Assembly: GCF_001625215.2 (NCBI RefSeq)
Contig: NC_030386.2
Coordinates: forward strand, 40,208,796-40,272,795
Direction: 5' to 3'
Length of the DNA: 64,000 bases
From: Daucus carota subsp. sativus
Lineage: Eukaryota; Streptophyta; Magnoliopsida; Apiales; Apiaceae
The notes beneath the pieces were generated by a model. It saw nothing but the letters and a program-made list of their open reading frames with translations, made no database searches and had not been told where the DNA came from. This document shows, piece after piece, positions 1 to 12,000 of this stretch. The number at the start of each line of letters is the position of its first letter. Within the stretch, counting starts at the first letter, position 1. A program made the position numbers and the translations under genes.

Positions 1-3000
1 CTACTTGAGGGCTGTCTCCTTCATGACATGCTTCCTTACACCATGAAAATGTTTCCTTACAATGTAGTCTTTCCAATCTATGGAACTTACATCAAATCCA
101 AACTCCTTCCTTTCTTCTTCAGACAAGCACTCCCATAGTTTCGCCATTTTGTTATTATCAAACCTGCAATTTTGTAGGTGGTCAATTTATGATTATAAAC
201 TTTTCAATATCAAAGTTAGTAGGCGATTGAACAGACAGGTACCTTCCATGAAAGAAGGTGTAGGGTTGGTATAGATTAGCCATGTACTTAAAATATTCTA
301 TTGATTTTCTTCGAATAAGTTCCTGTTTGGGAGAAATCTCTTCATTGTCATGTGTGCTCTTCATGTCAGCCAACAGATCTTCTACGAAGTCGAAGAACTT
401 GAATGCTGATATTTGGACTGGATTTCCCTCACGATCAAAGCAAGGATTTAAGTTAAAATGCTGATAGACCAGGTCCAGCAGATGCCGAGTTATCAAAGGA
501 TTCGCAACAGATGAAGTAATCTGGTACACATGATCATCACTACCATTGTTGTCTTCTAGCTTACTTTCTTTGCCACCATGTTTTGCTATGGCCGCTAATG
601 TTGAATTTACAACAATGTCAGCTGGTACCTGTAGCATATATGAATGTTTGAGATACATTATCACTGCATATTTAAGTTTTAATTATCATTTTATATGTAA
701 TTACGAAATTTTACCACATCCAAGGCAATTTCCGGGCTCAAAAAAAACCCTGGGAGTTTCCCTTTTCCATACAAGAGCATAACTGGATCCATCATCCTGT
801 TCACATTATTAATACAAAGAGTGATGTGAATACATGTACAGAAATTGTAAGTAAAAATATATTTTCACCAATGAAAAGCCAAAACTGAGTACAAGTTCAC
901 AAATAAGCTGAGTTGATATGAGTAAATTTATATGCTTATATAAAGCTTACCTGTTACCTTCTATCCAACCCGGAAATGGTTCGTTTAAAGTGCTTTCGAT
1001 GATGCTAGGCCGAAGTATGATTACAGGCAGTTGTCCTTTTGTATCTTCGACTACCATTTCACCCATTGCTTTGGTAAATGCATATGTGTTTGGCCACCCA
1101 TAATTCTGTGCCCTGCTCCAACGGGGAGAGTTAGAGTCGGAAACAGGATTCATGCACTTCTAATTTAAGCATCAATTTGATAAATATGTAAACAAATAAT
1201 AATGAAATCGAGTGAGATAGACTTAATTACCTACTCATACCCAAATCCTTGAGATTTCGATCTCTTTCATTTTCCTTGGAAGATTCTATCATTTCTGATG
1301 CAAGCTTTATTTCAGCTTCAATCATACCAGCACTGTTTGCTACATAATGCCCCTTACCGAACGATTCTTCAATGATCTTTCCTTCACTTCGTCTCGAAGC
1401 ATAAGCTGTACCAATTAAAAGACTAACAGGTTACAACTTGCCCGTTTTTCTGAGTTTAAAATTATGACTTATGATTTAACGTGATTTAATGTGATTAGAT
1501 AAGAGTTTAAAATGTCTGTTTGGATAATTTTGACTTAATAATGACTTGTGAGTTATTAAAAATATAATAATAAAAATGTTAGGCCGAATAAACTCACTAT
1601 ATATGTTATAATATAGTGAACACAATCCAAGACAAACACAAGTATAAGAGAACAAATCAATAATCTCTTATTCACAAATCACAGTAGCTTACAAATAATC
1701 TCTTAGTGATTTATATCTTATCACTAAGAGCTGCTAGGTTACACGAATGATATTCAATTGTTAACTCATCTAGAGTAAACCCTAAGCTGTGTTTATATAC
1801 ACAGTTACATGATATCTACTGATTGATTTATAATTATCTGCTTCCTAAAATAATCTAATCAGTAGCTATCCTTCTACTGTCCTGATCTGCACAATCTCTT
1901 TTGATCTTTATCTTCCTTACTTAGTGAAATATGCTCCTGAAAATCAGCCGCCTGCAAACTCTGATCATCGCTTAAACTCTGATCCAGCTGGCAGTCGCTA
2001 AACTCTGATTTCCAGTTAAACTCTGATATTTGCTTCTGCACACTAAACAAGTTAGATACCTGTGACATCATCAAATATGTAACAATCTCCCCCAACTTGT
2101 ACATTAGACAGAATGAACAAGTTCTATATATTTACTGATGATGTCAAAAACAATCAAGGACAAATGCATGAAGTAACTGATCTGCATAAATAAATTAATA
2201 CTTACAGAGTAGGCAGAACTAATTACAACTTACAGTACATATCAGAACTTAGTCAGCCAATCAGTCTATACCCATAGCTCTCCTTAACAAACTTGGTAAT
2301 CAGATCTTCTTCAATTTGCTTCAGAGTCTGTATCATTTGAGCTTTGACAGTCTTGAGTTCTTCATCTTCATCTCCTGTCTGGTATATGGCTGATCTCAAA
2401 GCATTTGCTTTGCTTCTCTTCATTGCTTCTCCCAATTGAATCACTCTGGGCCTGTCTGCTTCATTATTATAACCCAAGATTCTGGTGTTTGCAATAGTCT
2501 CCATCACAGAGCTATTCTTCTCCATGTCAATTTCAGAACCATCATCTTGAGCTATTTTTGGAATGTATTCTTCATCAGGCTGTACTCCATAAAATCTTCT
2601 CTTTTCTCTGATTGTTCTCTTCATCAAGTCTGACCACCTCTGAGTAGCTTTATTCTTGATCTCCAGCACATAGTGAAAATGCTCCAGCTCCCTCAAAGAT
2701 TTCAGTAACAAATCAGCTTCTGAGATTCTATAAACTTTGCCAGACTCCAGAAATATAGCAATCTTTTCTTTGTCTTCTGCCCCATCATGAGTGTCCATTA
2801 AGATTTGAACTGACTCAACCTTATCAAGATCCTCCTGTGTTACAGCTTCGCCTACTTTTTCAGTTAGAGGATAAGGATCCCTGAAAGTAGTTGCTGAACC
2901 TGTTTGAATCTTTTCTTTTCTGTGACCAAGGCCAGTCCAGTCATAAGCTTCTTTTCCTCTGGTTCCATGAGATCTGATTCTGGTGAGCAGTTGGCTTTCT

Positions 3001-6000
3001 TTGTACAGATTTGTACCAAGACTTCCATATAAACTCTTTTTCTTCTTCTGATCTTGAGTCTTCTCAGAATTTAACTTTAACCAAGAGGCTTTAATGTCTT
3101 CAACTTTCTCTTCTTCAACTGAACCTTTAACTTGAGCATTGTCAGTGGTTAAAGCTATATCAGATATTGGCTTGCTTTCACTTCTTCTTCTTCTGATTAA
3201 CCCAGCTTCTCTTTCTACAGCTTGATCAGATACATCAGTGATTATATTTGCATTTCTGCTCAGCTCTAACATCCTCTTAGAAGGATTCTCTGATGCTATC
3301 TTGATCATTGACTTCTTTATCACAGGAGGAGCTGAAGGAACTCCATCAACAGGTTTCTTACCTTTATCTGCTATATCAGATTCAGATTGAGTCTGAGATT
3401 TAGTTCTTGGTCTGTTGATATCAGTGTAGTTTACTTCACTGATTACTATTCCCTTTTGTTTTGGAATTTTCTGTTTCTGAGGGGAATCAGTAATCTGTCT
3501 TGGCTCATCAGACTTTGTTTTGCTGACCTTCTTCTTCTCAGCAGCCAATCTTTCTTCTTCAAGTCTGATGGCCTCAATGTCAACTCCTGGATTCTCTTTT
3601 TCAAAAATTTTCCTTGCCATGGCTTCATCAATTGCTTGCAAGGAAGGAGATTTATAGAAGAGAGTGGTTTCTTTGCCTCTGAATTTCAGAGTTTGACAAA
3701 ATTTCTGAGACTCAGGGTCTCCAGCTTCAATCAGCTTTTCAGCTTCAGCAACCAAGTTTTCTTTCTTCTTTTCCACTTCAGAGTTCACAAGATCAATTTC
3801 TTTGGATAATGCATCTGAATCTCTGACTGCTTTGGTTATGTTCTGAGCTTGAGTTACAACAGTCAGTTCCATTGATCTGTGTTTTTGAGATTCTCTGGGT
3901 GGTCTCTCAGAGCTTGCTGCTTCTCTACTGTTCTTCTTTGTTTCTTTACTTTGCAGCAGCTTCAGCTTTTGCTGTTTGTTTATTTCCCCTTTTTCTGCCT
4001 CATCATCATCTGGCTTTTTCCTTTTTAATTGCTGATCAGGTTTGCATTTGTCTTTGGATGTTTTCTCCCCCTTTTTGACATCAGCAGAGGTGAGAACCTG
4101 TACCAGCTGTGCCACAGAAGCACTCAAATCTGCCAGAGTATAATTCATTGAAGCCTGAGTGGCTTCAATAGAGGTAAGCCTATCTTCCACAGAAGGTGAT
4201 GTGGTTCTGCACATCCTGTGATTATATGACAAGTGGCAAATTTTCCTTCTAGCAGGCTCAGAAAATGGAATTGGAGAGCTTGGAACTGCAGGTGCTGTAA
4301 ATGGAGTGGATTCCCTAACTGGTGACAGTATCTTAACTGGGGAATCAACCCTTTCTGGTGAATTTTCTCTGACTGGCTCAGAGATTATAGGGGTTGATGT
4401 GACTTCTGTTCCTTCATCATCATCAATGTCTGCAAGACAAATACTCAGAGTATGTGACTCTAGAGCTTCAGTAGCTGCATCAGAGTTTGCAGCTTCAGTA
4501 ATCTCCTGAGCAGGAGCTGCAACAAGAACTTCAGGTTGAAGCAGAGAATCCTGAATCATTTGCAAGACCAACTCTATCTGTGCATCTTCTGATTGATTGG
4601 GGACAGCAGGAACTGTTTCTGACACAAGAATATCAGCTGCTATATTCTCTTCAACAGACTTTGTTCCTTCAGATTGATCATTGTGATCAGAGGTTGACTC
4701 TGACATTTGTTGGTCAGCTGCAGCAATATCAAGTGGCACTGCAGAGATAGGTTCTATCAACAGTGGCTCTGCAGATTGATCAGAGAAAGGAATCAAAGGT
4801 TGTTTAGGTTCCTCTGATTGTGGTGGGTTCACAGTCAGATCAGTAATAGAGGTTGCCTTTATTTTCTTTCTCAGTTTCTTTGCTGGTGGAGGAGAAGGAA
4901 TGTCTTCTTCTGATTCAGAATCTGAAATCTTCTGAAGGAATCTTCTTTTCCTGGGAGGAGGAGATGGCTGTTTGGATGGGGATCTAGAAGACCTCAGTAC
5001 CCTTTTTGGTGAAGATATTACAACTGGTCCTTGTTGGGAAGAACCAGAGGTTGGTTTGGGATCAGCAGTTGGTATTGGGTTATGAACTGGAGATGGAGGC
5101 TGTGGGATATTATCATCAGAGAATAGGGCTCCATACTTGTCTGGTAGAGCTAACTTCAGCTTATCCTGTACAGTCACAGGAATAGCAAATACAGGTGCAG
5201 CATTCTTTTTACTATCCTTTTTAATCAGATCAGTAAAAGCTCTTTTGGTGATTTTAAAAGGGAGTTCATTTCCTTCTTCAGGAAGGGGCACATCAGGGAA
5301 GCAGTAAGAAAATATAAGCTGACAAAATCTTGAGTAGTAGACAATATTCATATTTTCTTTTCTCCTATCACCAATGAATCTCAAGATAGATGTAGCAATA
5401 TCAAATTTGAGATTGTGGATTAGAAAATACCCAATCTGCTGGCTGAAGATGGGGATGGCATCAAAGTTGCTACATTTGTTGCCGAAAGCCCTGGTGATGC
5501 AATCATAAAAGAAGCTCCACTCCTTGCAAAGATGTGGACGCTTAAGTTCTCCCATCTTGTCAGTACTTGCTGTGTACCCAAGAAAAATCATCATGTCCCT
5601 CAGAGTTTGAGTAGGAACTGATGAATCAAACTTCTTTTCTTCAGGAAGATGAAGAGCCTTCCTGATAGTTGCAGGTGAGATAGCATACTCTTGGCCTTCA
5701 TAATTGCATGTAAGAGATGGAGAACCCTTTTCACCGCCATCATCGTAGTTTGCTGATCTCCAGAGGGTTAGGACTTGAGAAGGGGAGATTTGCTCTGGCT
5801 GAGTTAGAGCATACATAAGCTCACTGTGAGCCAGGAAATCTTGAATAAGATGAAACTCCTTGGGTGCTTCATTATTATCCAGAATAGCTGAGTAGTTGTT
5901 GGTGACAAATTTTGCTCCATTGTACTCGAAGGCAGTAGTCGACATGATTTCTGAAAAAAAATGAGAGTTTGAGGTTATGCAGGTGTGGTGTTTGACAAAA

Positions 6001-9000
6001 TGCTTGAGAGAAATCGTGAAGAGGGTTTGAGAGAGAGAGAGAGAGTAAAGATCGTGTGTGAGAAATGAAAAATTTCAATTTCTGACAACATATATATGTA
6101 TACGCATGCTGGTGAGAGATAAAAGCTGTAGTGGGGCACGTGGCAGGTTCTAAACGGTAAAAAGATGTGGTAGTGGAGAGGTAATTATGAGTGGCGTGTG
6201 AATCTGAACAAACATGCACCGGTTACCAATAAAACACAATTATTTACCGTGTTTTTCTCCACTCAGGAATTCAAATGGTTTTTCTACCGTTTGATAATAA
6301 AAACTAATATTTATCTGACCAAAATATTTATTTTAACTCGGACTTCGATCAGAGGCTGACCATTGACCAGAGTTTAAATAAATGACTTATAAAATGACAA
6401 ATCAAAGAGTGATCATTGAATCTTGTAATGATGAGAGATAAATATTCAAGGTCTAAACGACGCTTGCTCCTCAGAATTTGCAAATATTTATTGAACTCTA
6501 GTCAAAAATTACTCGAAGCCAAGAAAAATCGTTAATCACAGAAGTGGAGTGGGGTGTGTGATAACATGAATATTCTAATGTCACAGAGATTGTCAAATTT
6601 CTTAACTAATATTAGAAAGACTCAGATTATTAGAAAATTGTTTAACCATCTCATAAGCCGAGTTTCTCAGGTTGTGGATCAGAGTAACTTATTTCTTCTC
6701 TTTGAAATCACAAATGTCTTTTGAAAGGGAACTCCTCATGGTAAGTGAGTCATAACCTTTATTTGACTTTTTGTTTTCTCAGAGTATTTCTCCAGTAATC
6801 AGAGAATGTGAAAAGTCACCAAAAAATTGTTTCAATTTTTGATGCATTTGCTTGATACCAGCAGTGCACTTGGTTCTTTCCTTTCACAAGTTTTCTAAGA
6901 TCTCAAAGGAGTACCTGAGATTATTTCTTTTGCTTTTCTTTTCTTTTGATTTTCTTTACTGAGAAGAAATTTCTTGAGGACCCATAACTGAGTTGTCTTA
7001 ACTCTTAGCTTAGAAGAGGAATAAATCAGATTCTTTTCTGAGTACATGTCTAATATTTAAGAAGTAAGACAATCTAGGTGACAAAATTATCTCATGTGTT
7101 ATGTGTTAAAGATTTCCACAGCTGTAATATCACAAAATTCAGACTTTAGAGAGGCTTAAGACTAAATTCAGTTAAGTGCAACATATTCTTCACAGGAATA
7201 TCTTTCATCAAGAAAAATTCAAGTCATCAGAGTTTGTCGGATCAGAGTTTAAATATCAGAGTTTATCAAATCAGAGTATAATTATCAGAGTCTGAATGGA
7301 GAATAACAGATGCAGTTGCAGATAAGATTTATAACAACAAATACTAACAGATAAAGTGTTTGTGCAATGTGTCAGAGTTTAGAGAGGACCAGATATCATC
7401 CCTAATTCGTTTACAAGCCTTGTAAATGTTGCTTCAGCCAATGGTTTGGTGAATATATCTGCCAACTGCTGATCTGTTGGAACAAAGTGAAGCTCTACTG
7501 TTCCTTCCATCACATGTTCTCTGATAAAATGATACCTTATGCTGATATGCTTGGTCATAGAATGCTGTACTGGATTTCCTGTCATGGCAATAGCACTTTG
7601 GTTATCACAATAAATAGGAATTTGAGTCAGAGTTAACCCATAGTCCAGTAGCTGATTCTTCATCCATAAAATCTGAGCACAGCAGCTTCCTGCAGCAATA
7701 TACTCTGCTTCTGCAGTGGATGTGGAGATAGATTTTTGTTTCTTACTGAACCAAGAAACTAATCTTCCTCCTAGAAATTGACAGCTCCCACTTGTACTTT
7801 TTCTGTCTATTTTGCATCCTGCAAAATCTGCATCAGAGTAACCAATCAGTGTAAAGTCTGATTCTCTGGGATACCAGAGTCCCATCTCAATTGTTCCTTT
7901 GAGATATTTGAAAATCCTTTTGACTGCTACAAGGTGTGGTTCTCTTGGATCTGCTTGAAATCTTGCACAGAGACAGGTTGCAAACATGATATCAGGTCTA
8001 CTAGCAGTCAGATACAGGAGTGAGCCTATCATACCTCTGTAGTTAGTAATTTCTACTGGTGAACCAGTATCTTTATCTAACTTAGTGGCAGTTGCCATTG
8101 GAGTGGTAGCAGCTGAGCTATCCTGCATGCCAAATTTCTTTAGCAGGTTCCTAGTATATTTAGACTGATTAATGAAAATTCCTTCCTCAGTCTGTTTAAC
8201 TTGAAGTCCCAAAAAATAGCTCATTTCTCCCATCATGCTCATCTGATATCTAGACTGCATAAGCTTTGAGAATCTCTCACAGAGTTTAGGATTAGTAGAC
8301 CCAAAAATAATATCATCTACATAGACTTGAACTAATAGCAGATCATTACCATGGTTGAGATAAAAAAGAGTTTTATCAATTGTACCTCTGTTGAAACCAC
8401 TGTCCAAAAGAAATTGAGCCAGAGTTTCATACCATGCTCTAGGTGCTTGCTTTAGTCCATACAGTGCTTTATCCAATCTGTAGACATGATCTGGAAATTT
8501 TGTGTCCACAAATCCTGGAGGTTGTTCAACATATACTTCTTCCTCCAGCTCCCCATTGAGAAAAGCACTCTTTACATCCATCTGAAACACTTTGAATTTC
8601 TTGTGTGCTGCATAAGCCAAGAAAATTCTGATTGCTTCCAATCTGGCAACTGGGGCAAAGGTCTCATCATAGTCAATTCCTTCTTGTTGAGAGTATCCCT
8701 TAGCTACCAGTCTGGCTTTATTTCTTGTAATTACACCATCACTGTCTGTTTTGTTCCTGAAAACCCATTTAGTACCAACTATTGATCTGTTCTTTGGTCT
8801 TGGTACAAGTGTCCAGACTTTATTTCTCTCAAATTCATTTAACTCCTCCTGCATTGCTGTTACCCAGTCTGCATCCTTTAAGGCTTCTTCCACTTTCTTT
8901 GGTTCTGTTTGAGATAGAAATGAATGGAATAAACACTCATTTGCTGTTGCAGTTCTAGTTTGTACTCCAGCATCTGGATCCCCAATAATCAGATCTGGTG

Positions 9001-12000
9001 TATGAGACTTAGTCCATTTTCTTTCATGTGGCAGTTGATTTCTGGAACTGGATCCTCCCCCATGATCCATGCCAGTATCATTTTGATTTTCTGATGCCTC
9101 TCCCCCATTATTCATGCTATCTCCATGAGCATTCTGAGTTTCTGATGCTCCCCCTGAAGATGTGTTCTCCTGATTCTCTGATGTAGAGTGATCAGAGTTT
9201 GAGGAGTCAGAATCAGAGTTTGAGGAGTCAGAATCAGAGTTTGTGTTTTCTGCCGAGTCTGCAACATTTTCATTCAGATTTTCATTTTGAAAGTGCTCCC
9301 CCTCAACATGTGCTTGAGGATGGTGATCAGAAGTGACATGTTCTGATATTGTCTCAGAGGAGTTTATGGAATCAGAGAATGCATCTTCATCTTCAAATCT
9401 CAGTTGCTCATGATCTTCAAAATCTTCCATTCCAGTAATTTTCTTATCATCAAAGGACACATGAATGGATTCCATGATTACCCTTGTTCTCAGATTGTAA
9501 ACTCTGAAGGCTTTTGTTGATAAAGGATAACCAACAAAAATTCCTTCATCAGCTTTTAAATCAAATTTGGTTAGCTGTTCAGGATGATTTTTCAGAACAA
9601 AACATTTACACCCAAATATGTGGAAGTACTTGAAATTTGGTTTTCTGCCTTTGACCATCTCAAATGGAGTTTTCCCATGCTTGTTTATTAATGATGCATT
9701 CTGTGTGAAACAAGCAGTTTGCACAGCTTCAGCCCAGAAGTAGGTTGGTAGCTTTGCTTCCTCCAACATGGTTCTAGCAGCTTCAATTAGAGTTCTGTTC
9801 TTCCTTTCTACAACACCATTTTGTTGAGGTGTTCCAGGTGCTGAAAATTCCTGTTTAATGCCATTTGCTTTACAGAACTCCTCCATTCTGAAATTCTTGA
9901 ACTCAGTGCCATTATCACTTCTGATGATCTTTACTGCATCTTTAGAGATTTTGTCCAGCTGTCTGACATGGTCAATCAATAAAGATGGTGTCTCATCCTT
10001 GCTGTGTAGAAAATATACCCATGTATATCTGGTAAATTCATCAACAATGACCAGAGTATATCTCTTCTTTGCAATGGACATTATATTTACTGGTCCAAAA
10101 AGATCAACATGCAGCAGATGATATGGCTCAAGAATTGAGGACTCAGTTTTACTTTTAAAAGAAGACTTCCTCTGTTTTGCTTTCTGACAGGAATCACAGA
10201 GTCCATCTGGAGCAAAAACTGATTTTGGAAGACCTTTCACAAGATCTTTCTTCACAAGCTCATTTATATTACTGAAGTTCAGGTGAGATAATTTCTTGTG
10301 CCAGTTCCAGCTTTCTTCAATACTGGCTCTGCCAAGTAGACAGATTGTAGAGCTTTCAGAGTTTAAAGAGAGCTTGGCTTCATAGATGTTTCCATGTCTG
10401 TATCCTTTTAGAACAACTTTTCCAGTGGTTTTACTGATAACTTCACAATGTTCCTCCAGGAAATCAACATGATATCCTCTGTCACAGATTTGACTTATGC
10501 TTAGCAGGTTGTGCTTAAGTCCTGAAACCAGAGCTACAGATTGAATGATGACATTTCCAAGATTGATATTGCCATATCCCAAAGTTTTCCCTATGTTGCC
10601 ATCTCCATAAGAAACATTTGGGCCAGCCTTCTCCACAAAGTCTGATAGCAGGGCTTTATTTCCTGTCATATGTCCTGAGCATCCACTGTCCAGAACTAGG
10701 ATGTTTTTCCTGTTGCCCTGCAATCACATACACAATTAATGATTAGTTTTAAGGACCCAGACTTGCTTGGATCCTTTGTTCTTGTTAAGTTTGTTAACAC
10801 TAGCAGCGGAAGATTTATCAGAGTTTATATCAGAGTTTGTGCTAACAGACTTTTTAACAGATGCTGAACTAGGAGAATCAATCTTTTTCCTCAAAGAAGG
10901 TTTTAATTCATAATAATCATAATATAAACTATGGTATTCCTTACAAGTGTAAATGGAATGCCATAAACTACCACAATGAAAACAAGGATTCTCTGGTCTA
11001 AATCTAGTATTCCTAGTCTTAACTTCTGATTTTGGAGACATAGCATTTATGTCCTTATTTTTCCTGCAAAAAGAAGCAAGATGGTTAGGATTACCACAAT
11101 TATGACAAGTTTTCCTAGGAGCATTTGGAACAGGCATGTAATTGTTGCTTTTGTTTATTCCAACCTTTCCATTCCTGTTTTTCCTAGGTTCCTTAATCCT
11201 GTTTTCTTTCTTAACCTCCTTGAGTTTATGCTTAAGCTGTTTCTGAGTCATTAAACCAATATTAACCTGTTTAGGAGTATCAGTCTTTGATTTGTCCTTA
11301 GTCTTTGATTCTGAAACAAATCTTACTGGAACTACCTTAGGTTTTTCAATTTTAATGGTTTCTTGTTTATATGACTCAGCTTCATTTTTATCAGAGTAAC
11401 CTAACCCTTTCTTCCAGTTTCCACTTTCTAAGATATTCTGAGTAGTCTTACCTGAGTTAGTCCAAGTTCTGATTATCTCTTTTTCCTTAACAAGTTCTGA
11501 TTCAAGAGAAGCATTTTTCTTTAAGAGTTCATTTTTAACAAAGATAGCATCATCCCTTTCCTTCTGAACTTCTAGCATCAGAACTAATTCCTTTTCAAGA
11601 TAATCATTCCTTTTCTTGACATTTAAGTTCTCAGATTTTAGTCTTTCATTTTCTAAAGTCTGATCTCTATAACTAACATGCAGAGTTTTAAGAAACAATC
11701 TTAACTCAGTTATATCTTCAGTATCAAAAGCAAGAGTGGAATGAGGTACCTTAGTTTCAACAGTCTCAGTGCTGTTGTCCATGTTTGCCATCAAGGCATA
11801 GTTGACTTCATCTTCTGATTCTGATGTGTCTGCCCAGCTTCCTTTCTTTGTGATAAAGGCCTGTTCCTTTTCTTTCTTAGCTTTCTTGCACTCAGTTGCA
11901 AAGTGGCCTTTTTCTCCACAATTGAAGCAGGTGTACTTAGACTTATCAGATTTTCCAGATTTTTCTTCTTTTCTTTCATTCTTTTTGAAGACCTTTTTGT

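Noticed and set aside
1141..1153. Start of FAR exon 6 at the in-frame ATG ([10 protein letters not shown] and the equivalent in FAR-B)
   Set aside because: The phase from exon 5 does not fit. An acceptor GAGCAG/GAGTAG just downstream joins exon 5 to exon 6 as GLSRAQ.HGW or GMSRAQ.YGW, exactly as in the family.
5875..6219. 114-codon minus-strand ORF overlapping the start of the third retroelement ORF
   Set aside because: It lies in another frame over the promoter-like block, is low complexity and has no recognisable domain.
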